Origin: Pseudomonadota bacterium
GTDB taxonomy: Bacteria > Oederibacteriota > Muellerivitia > Muellerivitales > Muellerivitaceae
DNA length: 33,498 nt
Reading direction: 5' to 3'
NCBI GenBank assembly: GCA_021324075.1
Contig: JAJPJW010000163.1
Span: 1 to 33,498 of the forward strand
Notes under the pieces: generated by a model
Told to the model about the DNA's origin: nothing
The model's input: the letters and a program-made list of their open reading frames with translations, nothing else
Databases searched by the model: none
In this document: positions 16,901 to 22,720 of the stretch, one piece after another
Position numbering within the stretch: the first letter of the stretch is position 1
How the letters are laid out: every line of letters starts with the position of its first letter
Program-made: the position numbers and the translations under genes

Positions 16901-18347
16901 GCGGCAGGGGCGTGGTGCGGGTGAGGCGTACCACCGTCTCCACGTGGTAGGTCTGGGGGAACATGTCCAGGGGCTGGGCCCAATCCACCGCGTAACCGTG
17001 TTTGGCCAGGAGCGCCAGGTCCCGCGCCAGGGTGGCGGGGTCGCAGGAAACATAGACGAGGCGTTCGGGGTAGAAAGCCGCCAGCCGCGCCAGAACCTCG
17101 GGCAGCACACCCTTGCGCGGCGGGTCCATAATGGCCGCGTCGATCTGGGCAAGGCCCTTCTCCTTGAGGCCCAGCAGGATCTGGGGGACGTCCCCTTCCA
17201 GGTAGTCGATGTTGGCACGGCGGTTGAGGTCGGCATTGAAGCGCGCGTCGTCCACCGCCGCCCCCACTTCCTCCACACCCACGACGTAGTCGGCATTTTG
17301 GGATACGGCCATGGCCAGCGTACCGATGCCGCTGTAGAGGTCCAGCACCGTTCCCCATTGCTTCTTGTGCTTGGGCTCGCCCAGGGCCTCCCGCACCAGC
17401 GCGTGCAGGATATCGGCCTGGGCCGTGTTGACCTGGAGGAAGGATTTGAGGGAGACCTTCAGCCTCAGCCCGTCGATCTCCTCGTAATAATGGTCGCGGC
17501 CCGCCAGCAGTTTGGTCGTGGGCCCGAAGACGATGTTCGTGCGCGAGGGGTTGATGTTTTGCAGGACGCCCGCCAGGCCCGGCACCTCGGCCATGAGTTC
17601 CCGGGCGATGCGGGGCAAAATTTCCTCGAAGCTTTCGGGCAGCAGGGTTGGCTTTTGCACCCGTTCCTCGGGCGTTTCGGTACGGGTCACGAAGGCCAGC
17701 AGGGCCTCGCCGGTCTTCAGTCCCCTCCGCACGGTGAGGTGCCTTAAGAAACCCTCGTGTTTCTTTTCCTGGTAGGGCGTCAGGCCCGACCTTTCGATCT
17801 TTTGGAGGACTTTTTGGAGCAGGTCGTTGATCTCGTCCGCCTGGATGGGGCAGCTGTGGTAGGGCACCAGGTGGTGGGAGCGGGGTTCGTAGATGCCGGT
17901 GACGAAATGGCCGTCCCTCATGGAAAGCACCGGCATGGCCTTGTTGCGATAGGCATAGGCCGCGGGCGAAGGCAGGCAGGGTTGCACGGTGACGTTGTCG
18001 AGCTTTCCGATGCGCTTCAGGGAATCCACCACGAACTGGCGCTTGGTCTGGAGTTGGCGCGGATAGCTCAAGTGCTGCCACTGGCAGCCGCCGCATTCCT
18101 CGAAGATGCCGCAGTTGGGCGTGACACGGTCGGGTGAGGGCCGCAGGATGGAGAGGATCTCGCCGGTGGCGTAATGGTCCTTGACCTGGGTCACCTTGAG
18201 GCGCACCCGCTCGCCGGGAAGCCCGCCGGGAACGAAAAGGGCGAAGTCCTGGAACCGGCCCACGGAATCGCCTCCGAAGGCCAGTGAAGTGATTTCAATT
18301 TCGATTTGGTCCCCGTACTTGACGGGTTTGATGATTTTGGTGCTCAT
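13932..18347 (-). CDS. rlmD: 23S rRNA (uracil-5-)-methyltransferase joined to a membrane-anchored glycoside-hydrolase-like protein
   Basis: One open frame of 1,471 aa from ATG 18347; the track start at 18458 adds 37 unlikely residues. Residues 1-478 are a complete RumA/RlmD enzyme. It has a TRAM domain, Fe-S cysteines CGIFEECGGC (79, 85, 88) with YHSC (166), FLQVNTAQAD, SAM motif LDLYSGIGT, DPPRKG, nucleophile VSCDP (Cys435) and HVETVVRL (Glu470). It would methylate U to m5U in 23S rRNA. Then come about 100 residues with an Ala/Gly-rich helix, a Pro/Glu-rich linker (about 590-780) and one membrane helix (about 806-823). Outside the membrane follow an Ig-like domain, a TIM-barrel-like domain with VGLDYIRTGD (about 1112) resembling hypothetical glycosyl hydrolases of the DUF4015/GHL type, and a C-terminal beta domain. 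A cytoplasmic rRNA enzyme fused to a periplasmic hydrolase is odd. An overlapping two-gene reading with a split at 16892 is equally credible (see findings). Confidence 0.85.
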   Translation of the reverse strand: MSTKIIKPVKYGDQIEIEITSLAFGGDSVGRFQDFALFVPGGLPGERVRLKVTQVKDHYATGEILSILRPSPDRVTPNCGIFEECGGCQWQHLSYPRQLQTKRQFVVDSLKRIGKLDNVTVQPCLPSPAAYAYRNKAMPVLSMRDGHFVTGIYEPRSHHLVPYHSCPIQADEINDLLQKVLQKIERSGLTPYQEKKHEGFLRHLTVRRGLKTGEALLAFVTRTETPEERVQKPTLLPESFEEILPRIARELMAEVPGLAGVLQNINPSRTNIVFGPTTKLLAGRDHYYEEIDGLRLKVSLKSFLQVNTAQADILHALVREALGEPKHKKQWGTVLDLYSGIGTLAMAVSQNADYVVGVEEVGAAVDDARFNADLNRRANIDYLEGDVPQILLGLKEKGLAQIDAAIMDPPRKGVLPEVLARLAAFYPERLVYVSCDPATLARDLALLAKHGYAVDWAQPLDMFPQTYHVETVVRLTRTTPLPPEVMNQEGRAELEPFRLPKPVEPASLNIAANFNALKEKTADLLKAGAGQASAASALAGSVARAVFGGMGRSLQSLGKGAGSIFKGRPKIQSGSLEERLLSQIHSAPAAPRAMEPEVPVWPSMEETASLTQEQVERVRPEPAATENPVNPVLASQTGATEAETADPMEASIEEIEEGLAIPSVEPPVEAPTVSYSETTLSQSIPPASVLSQEEIREIEGPAQVEEKAEEIRPVLESVPETPVILPPVLSTPVAEPPKAPLETPVQEQAIAEPSHEEVHRAFLEPLPPAAPPAETPVLRPQHRPWTFPRPRFNFQPLLHWFHGQKGLRYALIAAFLACGVLIAKATLSPESKKFGAMSPTVAQMIPDVIAVMPTRNFLRYELVPFEVTINHEEIGSFPDMHATVEVFQDGKPVTLVDGRTKLSLKKDVPHGKFIGNWPIPYNPPVGTYVAEVVVTSPTWETAKDFESAFTIPPLRPNGMPAGYAALTMEGGKRLIGGAVPALDGSDSLRAANALDWAKFMGADTYCFLMAQTSAWDHFSPRDFPFNRGDMEVGRKYAKAAHAVGLKFGAYMTTFKVMGDAWNQVPYQFALGYDPDSDEVVQDRFISVEDPKRRQDVIGFLKEMDQDPNVDMVGLDYIRTGDAGYEMVDEFVNDMNVPGPDNFWSLSKEERIHWLAKTVETGRKKDSPVVALFDWWRAHKVATIVRGILEEAKISKPVFTFTLGWKMGHEHGQDPAMLIDAGIGYNQIMLYQSDRSTLASMKTQWPEYLARGNGMFAPGEMVDFNWVQKSVDPPGPQELYNREVDILHQWFPVNAQIGMFWHDLYRIVYGVKGPYSAMEWTVAGGKAFTMLRQTEGLSPLEVTLTAPKKVPGGVSVPLQVEIRNPTPQDLKGVVLHQIDASKDYYADLATVGPFDLPAGDTLRVKSLYVNIPKENQPDRDNRFMAAVVAEKPGQSWRVFDFAYMKKSSGASVRDLENDKGNGSDPKENDDQE

Positions 18348-18791
18348 CCCGGACCTTTGGAACAACAACCCATCGTGGTCATCCTTCGGACGCCGGTGGA
18401 TGACCCGTGGCTGGAAATCATTTTTTGGTGGATCACCGCTTTTTGGGGGACAGTCCAAAAGAACGCGGTTGGAATTTTCACGTGGAAGAGCCGACGGCTC
18501 ATAAAGCTTGCGACCTCAGTAGTGTTGTCCCGCCGCTCACGCGCCGGGGTTTGATGTTGTTCCGCCTTTATTTTAACGGTTTTCCGGGGCAGAGCAAAAG
18601 GTTTCCCGTGTTATACTGGCGCCCGCCTGAACCTCAAAACCCGTATCGACCCAGGGACTATGAAGACCTTTTCCCTAACCCTCATTAACCCAAACCGACC
18701 CAGAACTCGCGATCAAGTTTATGGGCTAAATCGCGGTAATAATACCCGGTCCCTTGGGTCGGGAAATTTCCGGCTTATTCCCCAAAATTTC
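18348..18791. other. Divergent intergenic region
   Basis: This is the leader region between the minus-strand methyltransferase ORF and the plus-strand outer-membrane protein. It holds an AAAGG-type ribosome site before ATG 18347 and an extended -10 for the plus gene at 18609-18617. An in-frame upstream extension (18660-18791) looks non-coding, because a signal peptide starts only at 18792. I see no convincing -35/-10 pair for the minus gene. Confidence 0.6.
18609..18617 (+). promoter_or_regulatory. Extended -10 promoter element
   Basis: TGTTATACT matches an extended -10 (TGnTATAAT). No TTGACA-like -35 lies at the right distance. Transcription would start near 18624, about 170 nt before the chosen start codon. 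Confidence 0.4.
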
Positions 18792-20264
18792 ATGACCAAG
18801 GGGCTAATCTTGCTCCGAATACTACTCTTGGTGGGGCTCCTCCTCGCCCCCGCCGCAGGGTGGGCGTCGGAGACCCGGGTGGACGCCACCGGGGGCCTGA
18901 CCACCATCCTGGACGACGAAACCACCAACCTGGACCTCTTTTTGGACGGCAACCCCGCCGGCCTGGTTCTCCTGAACACCAAGGACCGCTTCGACCTGGC
19001 CGGGGAATGGTCCTATTCGGACCAGGAAGGCCCCTGGGGGTCCAACAAACAGCAGGTTTTCACCACCATCCCCCGCTATACGGACTCCCCCCTTAAATAT
19101 GAAGGCCTGATGCTCTTCCCCGACCCCCATTGGGCCCTCCAGGTCACCGGGGATACCCTCATCACCCAGGGGGTGCCTTCAGCCAACTATTCGAATGAGA
19201 CCGAAACCGACTCCCAATACCGGGGCATGGTGCGGGTGGCCTACGCCCTTCCCTTTGGGGCCCTGGGGCTGGAAATCATGGATACGGAAAGCGACACCGC
19301 CTATGACGCCGGTCTTTTCAACCCCTATGTGGGCATCACTTCCGGCTCGGCGGCCCAGAACCAGGTCTTCCTCAAATCCGGTTTCATCACCACCTTCCCC
19401 GGCCCCACCTCCCCCCAGGACCCCCGCTGGCAGATGGGCGGCTATTTCGAGACCCAGGTGGGCTCTTCCGACCTCGACAAAAACTTGAATGTGGCCTATT
19501 CGACCCCCCCTCCCTTTACCGTAAGCCAGACCAACACCACCAGCGATTTCACCGATTGGGGCGCCGAACTGCTTTACGAGCTGCCTTCGGTGGCCAAGCT
19601 TCGCTTCACCGCCTCCATGATCAATTCGGACAACAATTTTGAGCAGTCCGTCCCCTTCACCTCCGCTTATTTCGGCAACCTGGTCCATTACCACTTGGCC
19701 CAATACCAGGCCATGACCGTGGGGGGCGCCTTCAAGGTCACCCTGCCCTTCTCGGAAACGGAAAACCTCAAACTGGGGGGGATGGTGAACGGCTTTTTCT
19801 TCAACCAGGACATCCTGCGGGTGGGCGGCACGGTTTCCAGCAACAACCAGAGGGAACAGGTGGCCACCGCTTTCGGGGTGGGACTGGAAAACCCCAAGGA
19901 ATACACCATGGGGCTCCAATGGAAAAGCCTGAGCTATACCAAGGCCAGCGACGTGATCAACATCGGGGGCACCACCTCCTCGGTCTCCGGCACGGGCAAT
20001 TCCTATTACCAACTGGCCTTTGGGGGCGAGAAGTGGGTTTCCTCCACCTGGGCTTTCCGCCTGGGGATCGTGGGGGAAATCGACGACTACGTGGACACGT
20101 CCATCAGCGCCTTGACCACCACCATCGACGCCGGTACGGGAGTCGAGGAGGCCTTCGGCCGGATGGACCTGCGTTTTTGGCTGGGACAATCCAGCGACAT
20201 GGGCAACCAGGCCAATACGATGGGCCTGATCGGCGCCGAAGTTTCAACGACGCTCTTCCTCTAA
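18792..20264 (+). CDS. Secreted outer-membrane beta-barrel protein, unknown family
   Basis: The track ORF starts at 18660 with 44 residues that do not look like an export signal. From the ATG at 18792 the protein reads MTKGLILLRILLLVGLLLAPAAGWA-SETR, a clean signal peptide, giving 490 aa. The rest is rich in alternating hydrophobic strands separated by turns (for example VRVAYALPFGALGLEI, GAFKVTLPF, KLGGMVNGFFF, AFRLGIVGEI), as expected of a transmembrane barrel. The last residue is Leu rather than Phe. I do not recognise the family; resemblance to FadL/PorV-type barrels is general only. No strong Shine-Dalgarno is visible before 18792. It is the only plus-strand gene in the middle of the window and converges on the gene at 20382. 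Confidence 0.78.
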   Translation: MTKGLILLRILLLVGLLLAPAAGWASETRVDATGGLTTILDDETTNLDLFLDGNPAGLVLLNTKDRFDLAGEWSYSDQEGPWGSNKQQVFTTIPRYTDSPLKYEGLMLFPDPHWALQVTGDTLITQGVPSANYSNETETDSQYRGMVRVAYALPFGALGLEIMDTESDTAYDAGLFNPYVGITSGSAAQNQVFLKSGFITTFPGPTSPQDPRWQMGGYFETQVGSSDLDKNLNVAYSTPPPFTVSQTNTTSDFTDWGAELLYELPSVAKLRFTASMINSDNNFEQSVPFTSAYFGNLVHYHLAQYQAMTVGGAFKVTLPFSETENLKLGGMVNGFFFNQDILRVGGTVSSNNQREQVATAFGVGLENPKEYTMGLQWKSLSYTKASDVINIGGTTSSVSGTGNSYYQLAFGGEKWVSSTWAFRLGIVGEIDDYVDTSISALTTTIDAGTGVEEAFGRMDLRFWLGQSSDMGNQANTMGLIGAEVSTTLFL

Positions 20265-20346
20265 AAGCAGTTCACAATGCAAATCAAACCCAAAATCCAA
20301 AAAAACAGGAAATGCCATTCAATTATATGTGGGTCTAAATGCCGTT

Positions 20347-20381
20347 ACTGCGGACTGTCGACTGCGAGCTGCGAACTGCCG
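20347..20381. repeat. Array of five 7-bp repeats (ACTGCGA family)
   Basis: Heptamers ACTGCGG, ACTGTCG, ACTGCGA, GCTGCGA, ACTGCCG run without gaps and end exactly at the stop codon (TTA on plus, 20382-20384) of the minus-strand gene. The 20-mer ACTGCGAGCTGCGAACTGCC is identical to positions 853-872. Both copies sit just after a minus-strand stop codon. Confidence 0.75.
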
Positions 20382-21155
20382 TTAGCGGCGCGGAGTGGGG
20401 GAAGCAACAGGAGCGGCGGCCCGGGGGGCCGAGGCATCCCCTTCGAGACGGATGTTGTCCAGGTAGACGACCACCGGCTGGGTGGCTCCCGTGGTTTCCA
20501 CCCAAAACCGGAGGGACCGGATGTTGCTCAGGTCCAGGCGGTTTTTCGCGATCTCCTCCAAGGGAATGGAAATGTTCGTGACCTTCTTGGGCGTCAGGGA
20601 TTCGGTGTGGTCGAAAAGATAGGCGTGGCTGTCGCCCACTTCCACGTGGCAGGTCACCGGCTGGGCTTGGTCGTTGAAGACGTCCATTTTGAAGTCGGCG
20701 TATTCCTCCCACTCGAAGACCTTGAGGGGGGTGACCGAATTGACGTCCAGGACCATTTCGGGCTGCCATGTAACGGAGGGCGTCGGAACGGGCTCCGGCG
20801 TGGTATTGCTGGCCGCCTGGGAAAGGGTGGCGGGCGCCGAAACCTGGGTTGAAGCGGCGGCGATCGGGGTTGCGGGATAAACAGGGGTGGCGTTGGGCAT
20901 GAACTGGCCCGCCAGCAGGAAGGTGGCCTTGGCGCAGGTCTTGCCATGGGTCTTGTTCTCGGTGGAAGGTTCCACCTTCACGTAACCGCCCGTAGTCCAA
21001 TCGAAATCATCGTTGGGGTTCTCAAAATCCGTGATCATCTGGGTCTTGGCCGTGGTTTTACGCTTGAACCCGTGGGTGAAGCCCAATCCCGCCAGCACGG
21101 CGTAAATGAGGCCGATGGCGAGGAGGATGCCGAGGATTTGCATAAATCTTCCCAT
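20382..21155 (-). CDS. Membrane-anchored carbohydrate-binding-like protein
   Basis: This 257-aa protein has one N-terminal membrane helix (about 5-25, ILGILLAIGLIYAVLAGL) and no lipobox, so it is probably a signal-anchored protein with its main domain in the periplasm. The domain opens ITDFENPNDDFDW, is interrupted by a Pro/Thr/Ala-rich insertion (about 85-128), and closes NIRSLRFWVETTG...VVVYLDNIRLEG. The D-F-E-N start and the Y-L-D-N-I-R-L end are typical of CBM11/CIA30-like jelly rolls. It is more distant from the three operon lipoproteins and lacks their cysteine loop. A GGA precedes ATG 21155 by 6 nt, and a good promoter is present at 21197. A heptamer repeat abuts its stop codon. The ligand is unknown. 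Confidence 0.75.
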   Translation of the reverse strand: MGRFMQILGILLAIGLIYAVLAGLGFTHGFKRKTTAKTQMITDFENPNDDFDWTTGGYVKVEPSTENKTHGKTCAKATFLLAGQFMPNATPVYPATPIAAASTQVSAPATLSQAASNTTPEPVPTPSVTWQPEMVLDVNSVTPLKVFEWEEYADFKMDVFNDQAQPVTCHVEVGDSHAYLFDHTESLTPKKVTNISIPLEEIAKNRLDLSNIRSLRFWVETTGATQPVVVYLDNIRLEGDASAPRAAAPVASPTPRR

Positions 21156-21196
21156 ATCGTTTCCAGGAAGCAGGGATGTGCGGCAAAGCGGAGGGC

Positions 21197-21225
21197 ATTG
21201 TACCGATTCTCAGAAGTGAAAACAA
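21197..21225 (-). promoter_or_regulatory. Sigma70-type promoter of the carbohydrate-binding-like gene
   Basis: On the minus strand TTGTTT (plus 21220-21225) and TACAAT (plus 21197-21202) are 17 bp apart, about 40 nt before the ATG at 21155. Confidence 0.65.
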
Positions 21226-21237
21226 ACAAAATGGAAA

Positions 21238-21252
21238 TCGGCACGGTGCCGA
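21238..21252. promoter_or_regulatory. 15-bp perfect palindrome between lacI-type gene and downstream promoter
   Basis: TCGGCACGGTGCCGA is a perfect inverted repeat around one base. It lies 45 bp after the LacI-family stop codon and 12 bp upstream of the -35 of the next gene. It could be a short terminator stem (the minus strand continues with a moderately T-rich stretch) or an operator. The sequence does not decide between them. Confidence 0.45.
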
Positions 21253-21296
21253 CATCCTTAAAATCATAAAAAAGCCGAGGAAAGTTAAGTTTAAAA

Positions 21297-22346
21297 CTAC
21301 TTCTTTTTGGAACCGGAGGACTGGCGCTCGGCGAGTTGGGTGGGCACCAACATCTGGCGGGGCTTCCAGTTGTCAGGGCGGTTGATCTTTTCGATGAGCA
21401 TCCGGGTGGCTTCCACGCTCATGGTGCGGTAATCCTGCCGCACGGTGGTCAGGGAATAGGGCGGTGTGTTGGCTTCGGCGATGTCGTCAAAACCCACCAG
21501 GGCCACGTCCTTGCCCACGGTCAATCCCATTTCCTGGGCCACGTCCCAGGCCCCCAGGGCCATCAGGTCGTTGGAGGCGAAAACAGCCGTGGGCCGGTCG
21601 GGCAGGGCCATCAGCTTGCGCATGGCGGCCGATCCGGATGTCTTGAGGAAATCCCCCTCCACCAGGTAGTTCTCCGGCAGGGGGAGCTTGTGCTTGGCAC
21701 AGGCTTCCTTGAACCCCTCCAGGCGGTCGGCGGCGTTGCGGGAAGTCTTTACCTGGCCCGTAATACAGGCGATTTTCTTATGTCCCAGGCCCGCCAGGTA
21801 ATCCACCACCTGCACCGCCGCGCCCCGGTTGTCGCTGTCCACGTAATCTACGCTGGGATCGGTGGTGCGGTAGCCGATCAGGACCATGGGGATCCGCTGG
21901 TTCATCATCCGGAGCACGTCTTTCTCCTCCAAATAGGGGGAGACCAGCAAAACCCCGTCCACAGCCTTGCTGGAAACCTTCCGGTAGACTTCCTGCGGGT
22001 CGAACACGCCCGAAATGGTGTTGATGAGCAGGCCGTATTGTTTTTCCTGGACCACGTCATTGATGCCGTTGAGCAGGCCCACATACCAGGCGCTTTGCAG
22101 GTTGAACTGGTAACCCTCCATGCTGAAAACCGGGCCCGCCCAGGAGAAAAAGACTTCGATGAGGTTGGTTTGCTTGACCACCAGGCCCCGGGCGATGGGA
22201 TTGGGCTTGAACTGGAGGTCCTCAATGGCCTTCAGGACTTTTTGGCGCGTGTCTTCCAGGACATTGGGGTTGTTGTTCAAGACCCGTGAAACGGTCGAGA
22301 TGGAAACCCCGGCTTTTTGGGCCACATCGTAGATGGTGATGTTCAT
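21297..22346 (-). CDS. LacI-family transcriptional regulator
   Basis: The start chosen is the ATG at 22346, giving 349 aa. The upstream TTG in the track adds 12 residues absent from the family N-terminus. Residues 1-60 are a classic LacI/GalR DNA-binding domain (MNITIYDVAQKAGVSISTVSRVLNNNP) with the hinge helix NPIARGLV. The rest is a periplasmic-binding-protein-like sensor domain (DGVLLVSPYLEE, DNRGAAVQVVDYLAGLGHKKIACITG, AVFASNDLMALGAWDVAQEMG, VALVGFDDI), which usually binds a sugar or nucleoside. The protein ends in a short basic tail (SGSKKK). It follows the giant autotransporter gene but is separated by a strong terminator and its own leader. Operator-like palindromes in the leader suggest autoregulation. 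Effector and regulon are unknown; a surface-glycan or sugar link is inferred from the neighbours. Confidence 0.95.
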   Translation of the reverse strand: MNITIYDVAQKAGVSISTVSRVLNNNPNVLEDTRQKVLKAIEDLQFKPNPIARGLVVKQTNLIEVFFSWAGPVFSMEGYQFNLQSAWYVGLLNGINDVVQEKQYGLLINTISGVFDPQEVYRKVSSKAVDGVLLVSPYLEEKDVLRMMNQRIPMVLIGYRTTDPSVDYVDSDNRGAAVQVVDYLAGLGHKKIACITGQVKTSRNAADRLEGFKEACAKHKLPLPENYLVEGDFLKTSGSAAMRKLMALPDRPTAVFASNDLMALGAWDVAQEMGLTVGKDVALVGFDDIAEANTPPYSLTTVRQDYRTMSVEATRMLIEKINRPDNWKPRQMLVPTQLAERQSSGSKKK

Positions 22347-22371
22347 AGGCTTCGTTTGTCCTTTGGGAAAA

Positions 22372-22392
22372 TTTTGGGCCAAAGGCCCAAAA
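22372..22392. promoter_or_regulatory. 9-bp perfect inverted repeat in the lacI-type leader
   Basis: TTTTGGGCC, three A residues, then GGCCCAAAA. It ends 26 nt before the ATG at 22346, so it could be an operator or an RNA hairpin controlling translation. Confidence 0.5.
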
Positions 22393-22459
22393 TAAGTCCG
22401 AAAACGATGCGCCCACCCGCAACCTTTGCCGGTCCTTCAAAGCAAGGCTTGGGTTCCTT

Positions 22460-22471
22460 GGTAGCGCTTCC
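22460..22471. promoter_or_regulatory. LacI-family operator-like palindrome
   Basis: GGTAGCGCTTCC is centred on AGCGCT with GG and CC arms and one mismatched pair. The form TGGnAGCGCTnCCA is common among LacI/GalR operators. It lies about 115 bp upstream of the regulator start and downstream of its putative -10, a position suited to autorepression. Confidence 0.45.
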
Positions 22472-22579
22472 TTCAACAGCTTTTCCGCTTTCAGCCGCTT
22501 TCATAACATCGCATGAAAATCCCCCTGGCTGAAAAGAGGGGATTCAACGGCCCGGAAAGGGCCCAGGACCAGCAAAGAA

Positions 22580-22608
22580 ATTATACCTTTCCCGGTTCAA
22601 AAAGACAC
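22580..22608 (-). promoter_or_regulatory. Candidate promoter of the LacI-family gene
   Basis: A perfect TATAAT on the minus strand (plus 22580-22585) has a poor -35 GTGTCT at 17 bp (plus 22603-22608). The -10 is the main support. Confidence 0.38.
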
Positions 22609-22660
22609 TTATCGATTCGAAAGGTGGATCCAGAAAGATTAAAAACCTGAATTAATAATA

Positions 22661-22690
22661 AAAAAGGCCCGGGGCAGATGCCCGGGCCTT
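22661..22690 (-). terminator. Intrinsic terminator of the autotransporter gene
   Basis: AAGGCCCGGG and CCCGGGCCTT form a perfect 10-bp GC-rich stem with a 7-nt loop. On the minus strand it is followed by a T-rich tract (TTTTTATTATT), about 30 bp after the autotransporter stop codon. Confidence 0.9.
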
Positions 22691-22720
22691 GGATTCAACC
22701 TTTTTTGATTGGTGGACGGC

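Larger units (their letters stand above)
22347..22720. other. Regulatory intergenic region before the LacI-family gene
   Basis: This 374-bp region carries the autotransporter terminator (22661-22690), a TATAAT -10 on the minus strand (22580-22585), a perfect hairpin AATCCCC/GGGGATT and a small GGCCC/GGGCC stem near 22515-22565, an operator-like palindrome (22460-22471) and a 9-bp inverted repeat (22372-22392). No ORF is credible here. The leader of the LacI-type gene would be about 230 nt long. Confidence 0.6.

Noticed and set aside
18348-18458. 37-residue N-terminal extension of the methyltransferase ORF
   Set aside because: It lies before the TRAM domain, has no family counterpart, and the ATG at 18347 has an AAAGG ribosome site.
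18660-18791. N-terminal extension of the plus-strand outer-membrane protein
   Set aside because: The 44 residues are polar and not an export signal, while a complete signal peptide begins at 18792.
19179-20189. 336-aa minus-strand ORF
   Set aside because: It is the shadow of the signal-peptide-bearing outer-membrane protein gene; no motif seen.
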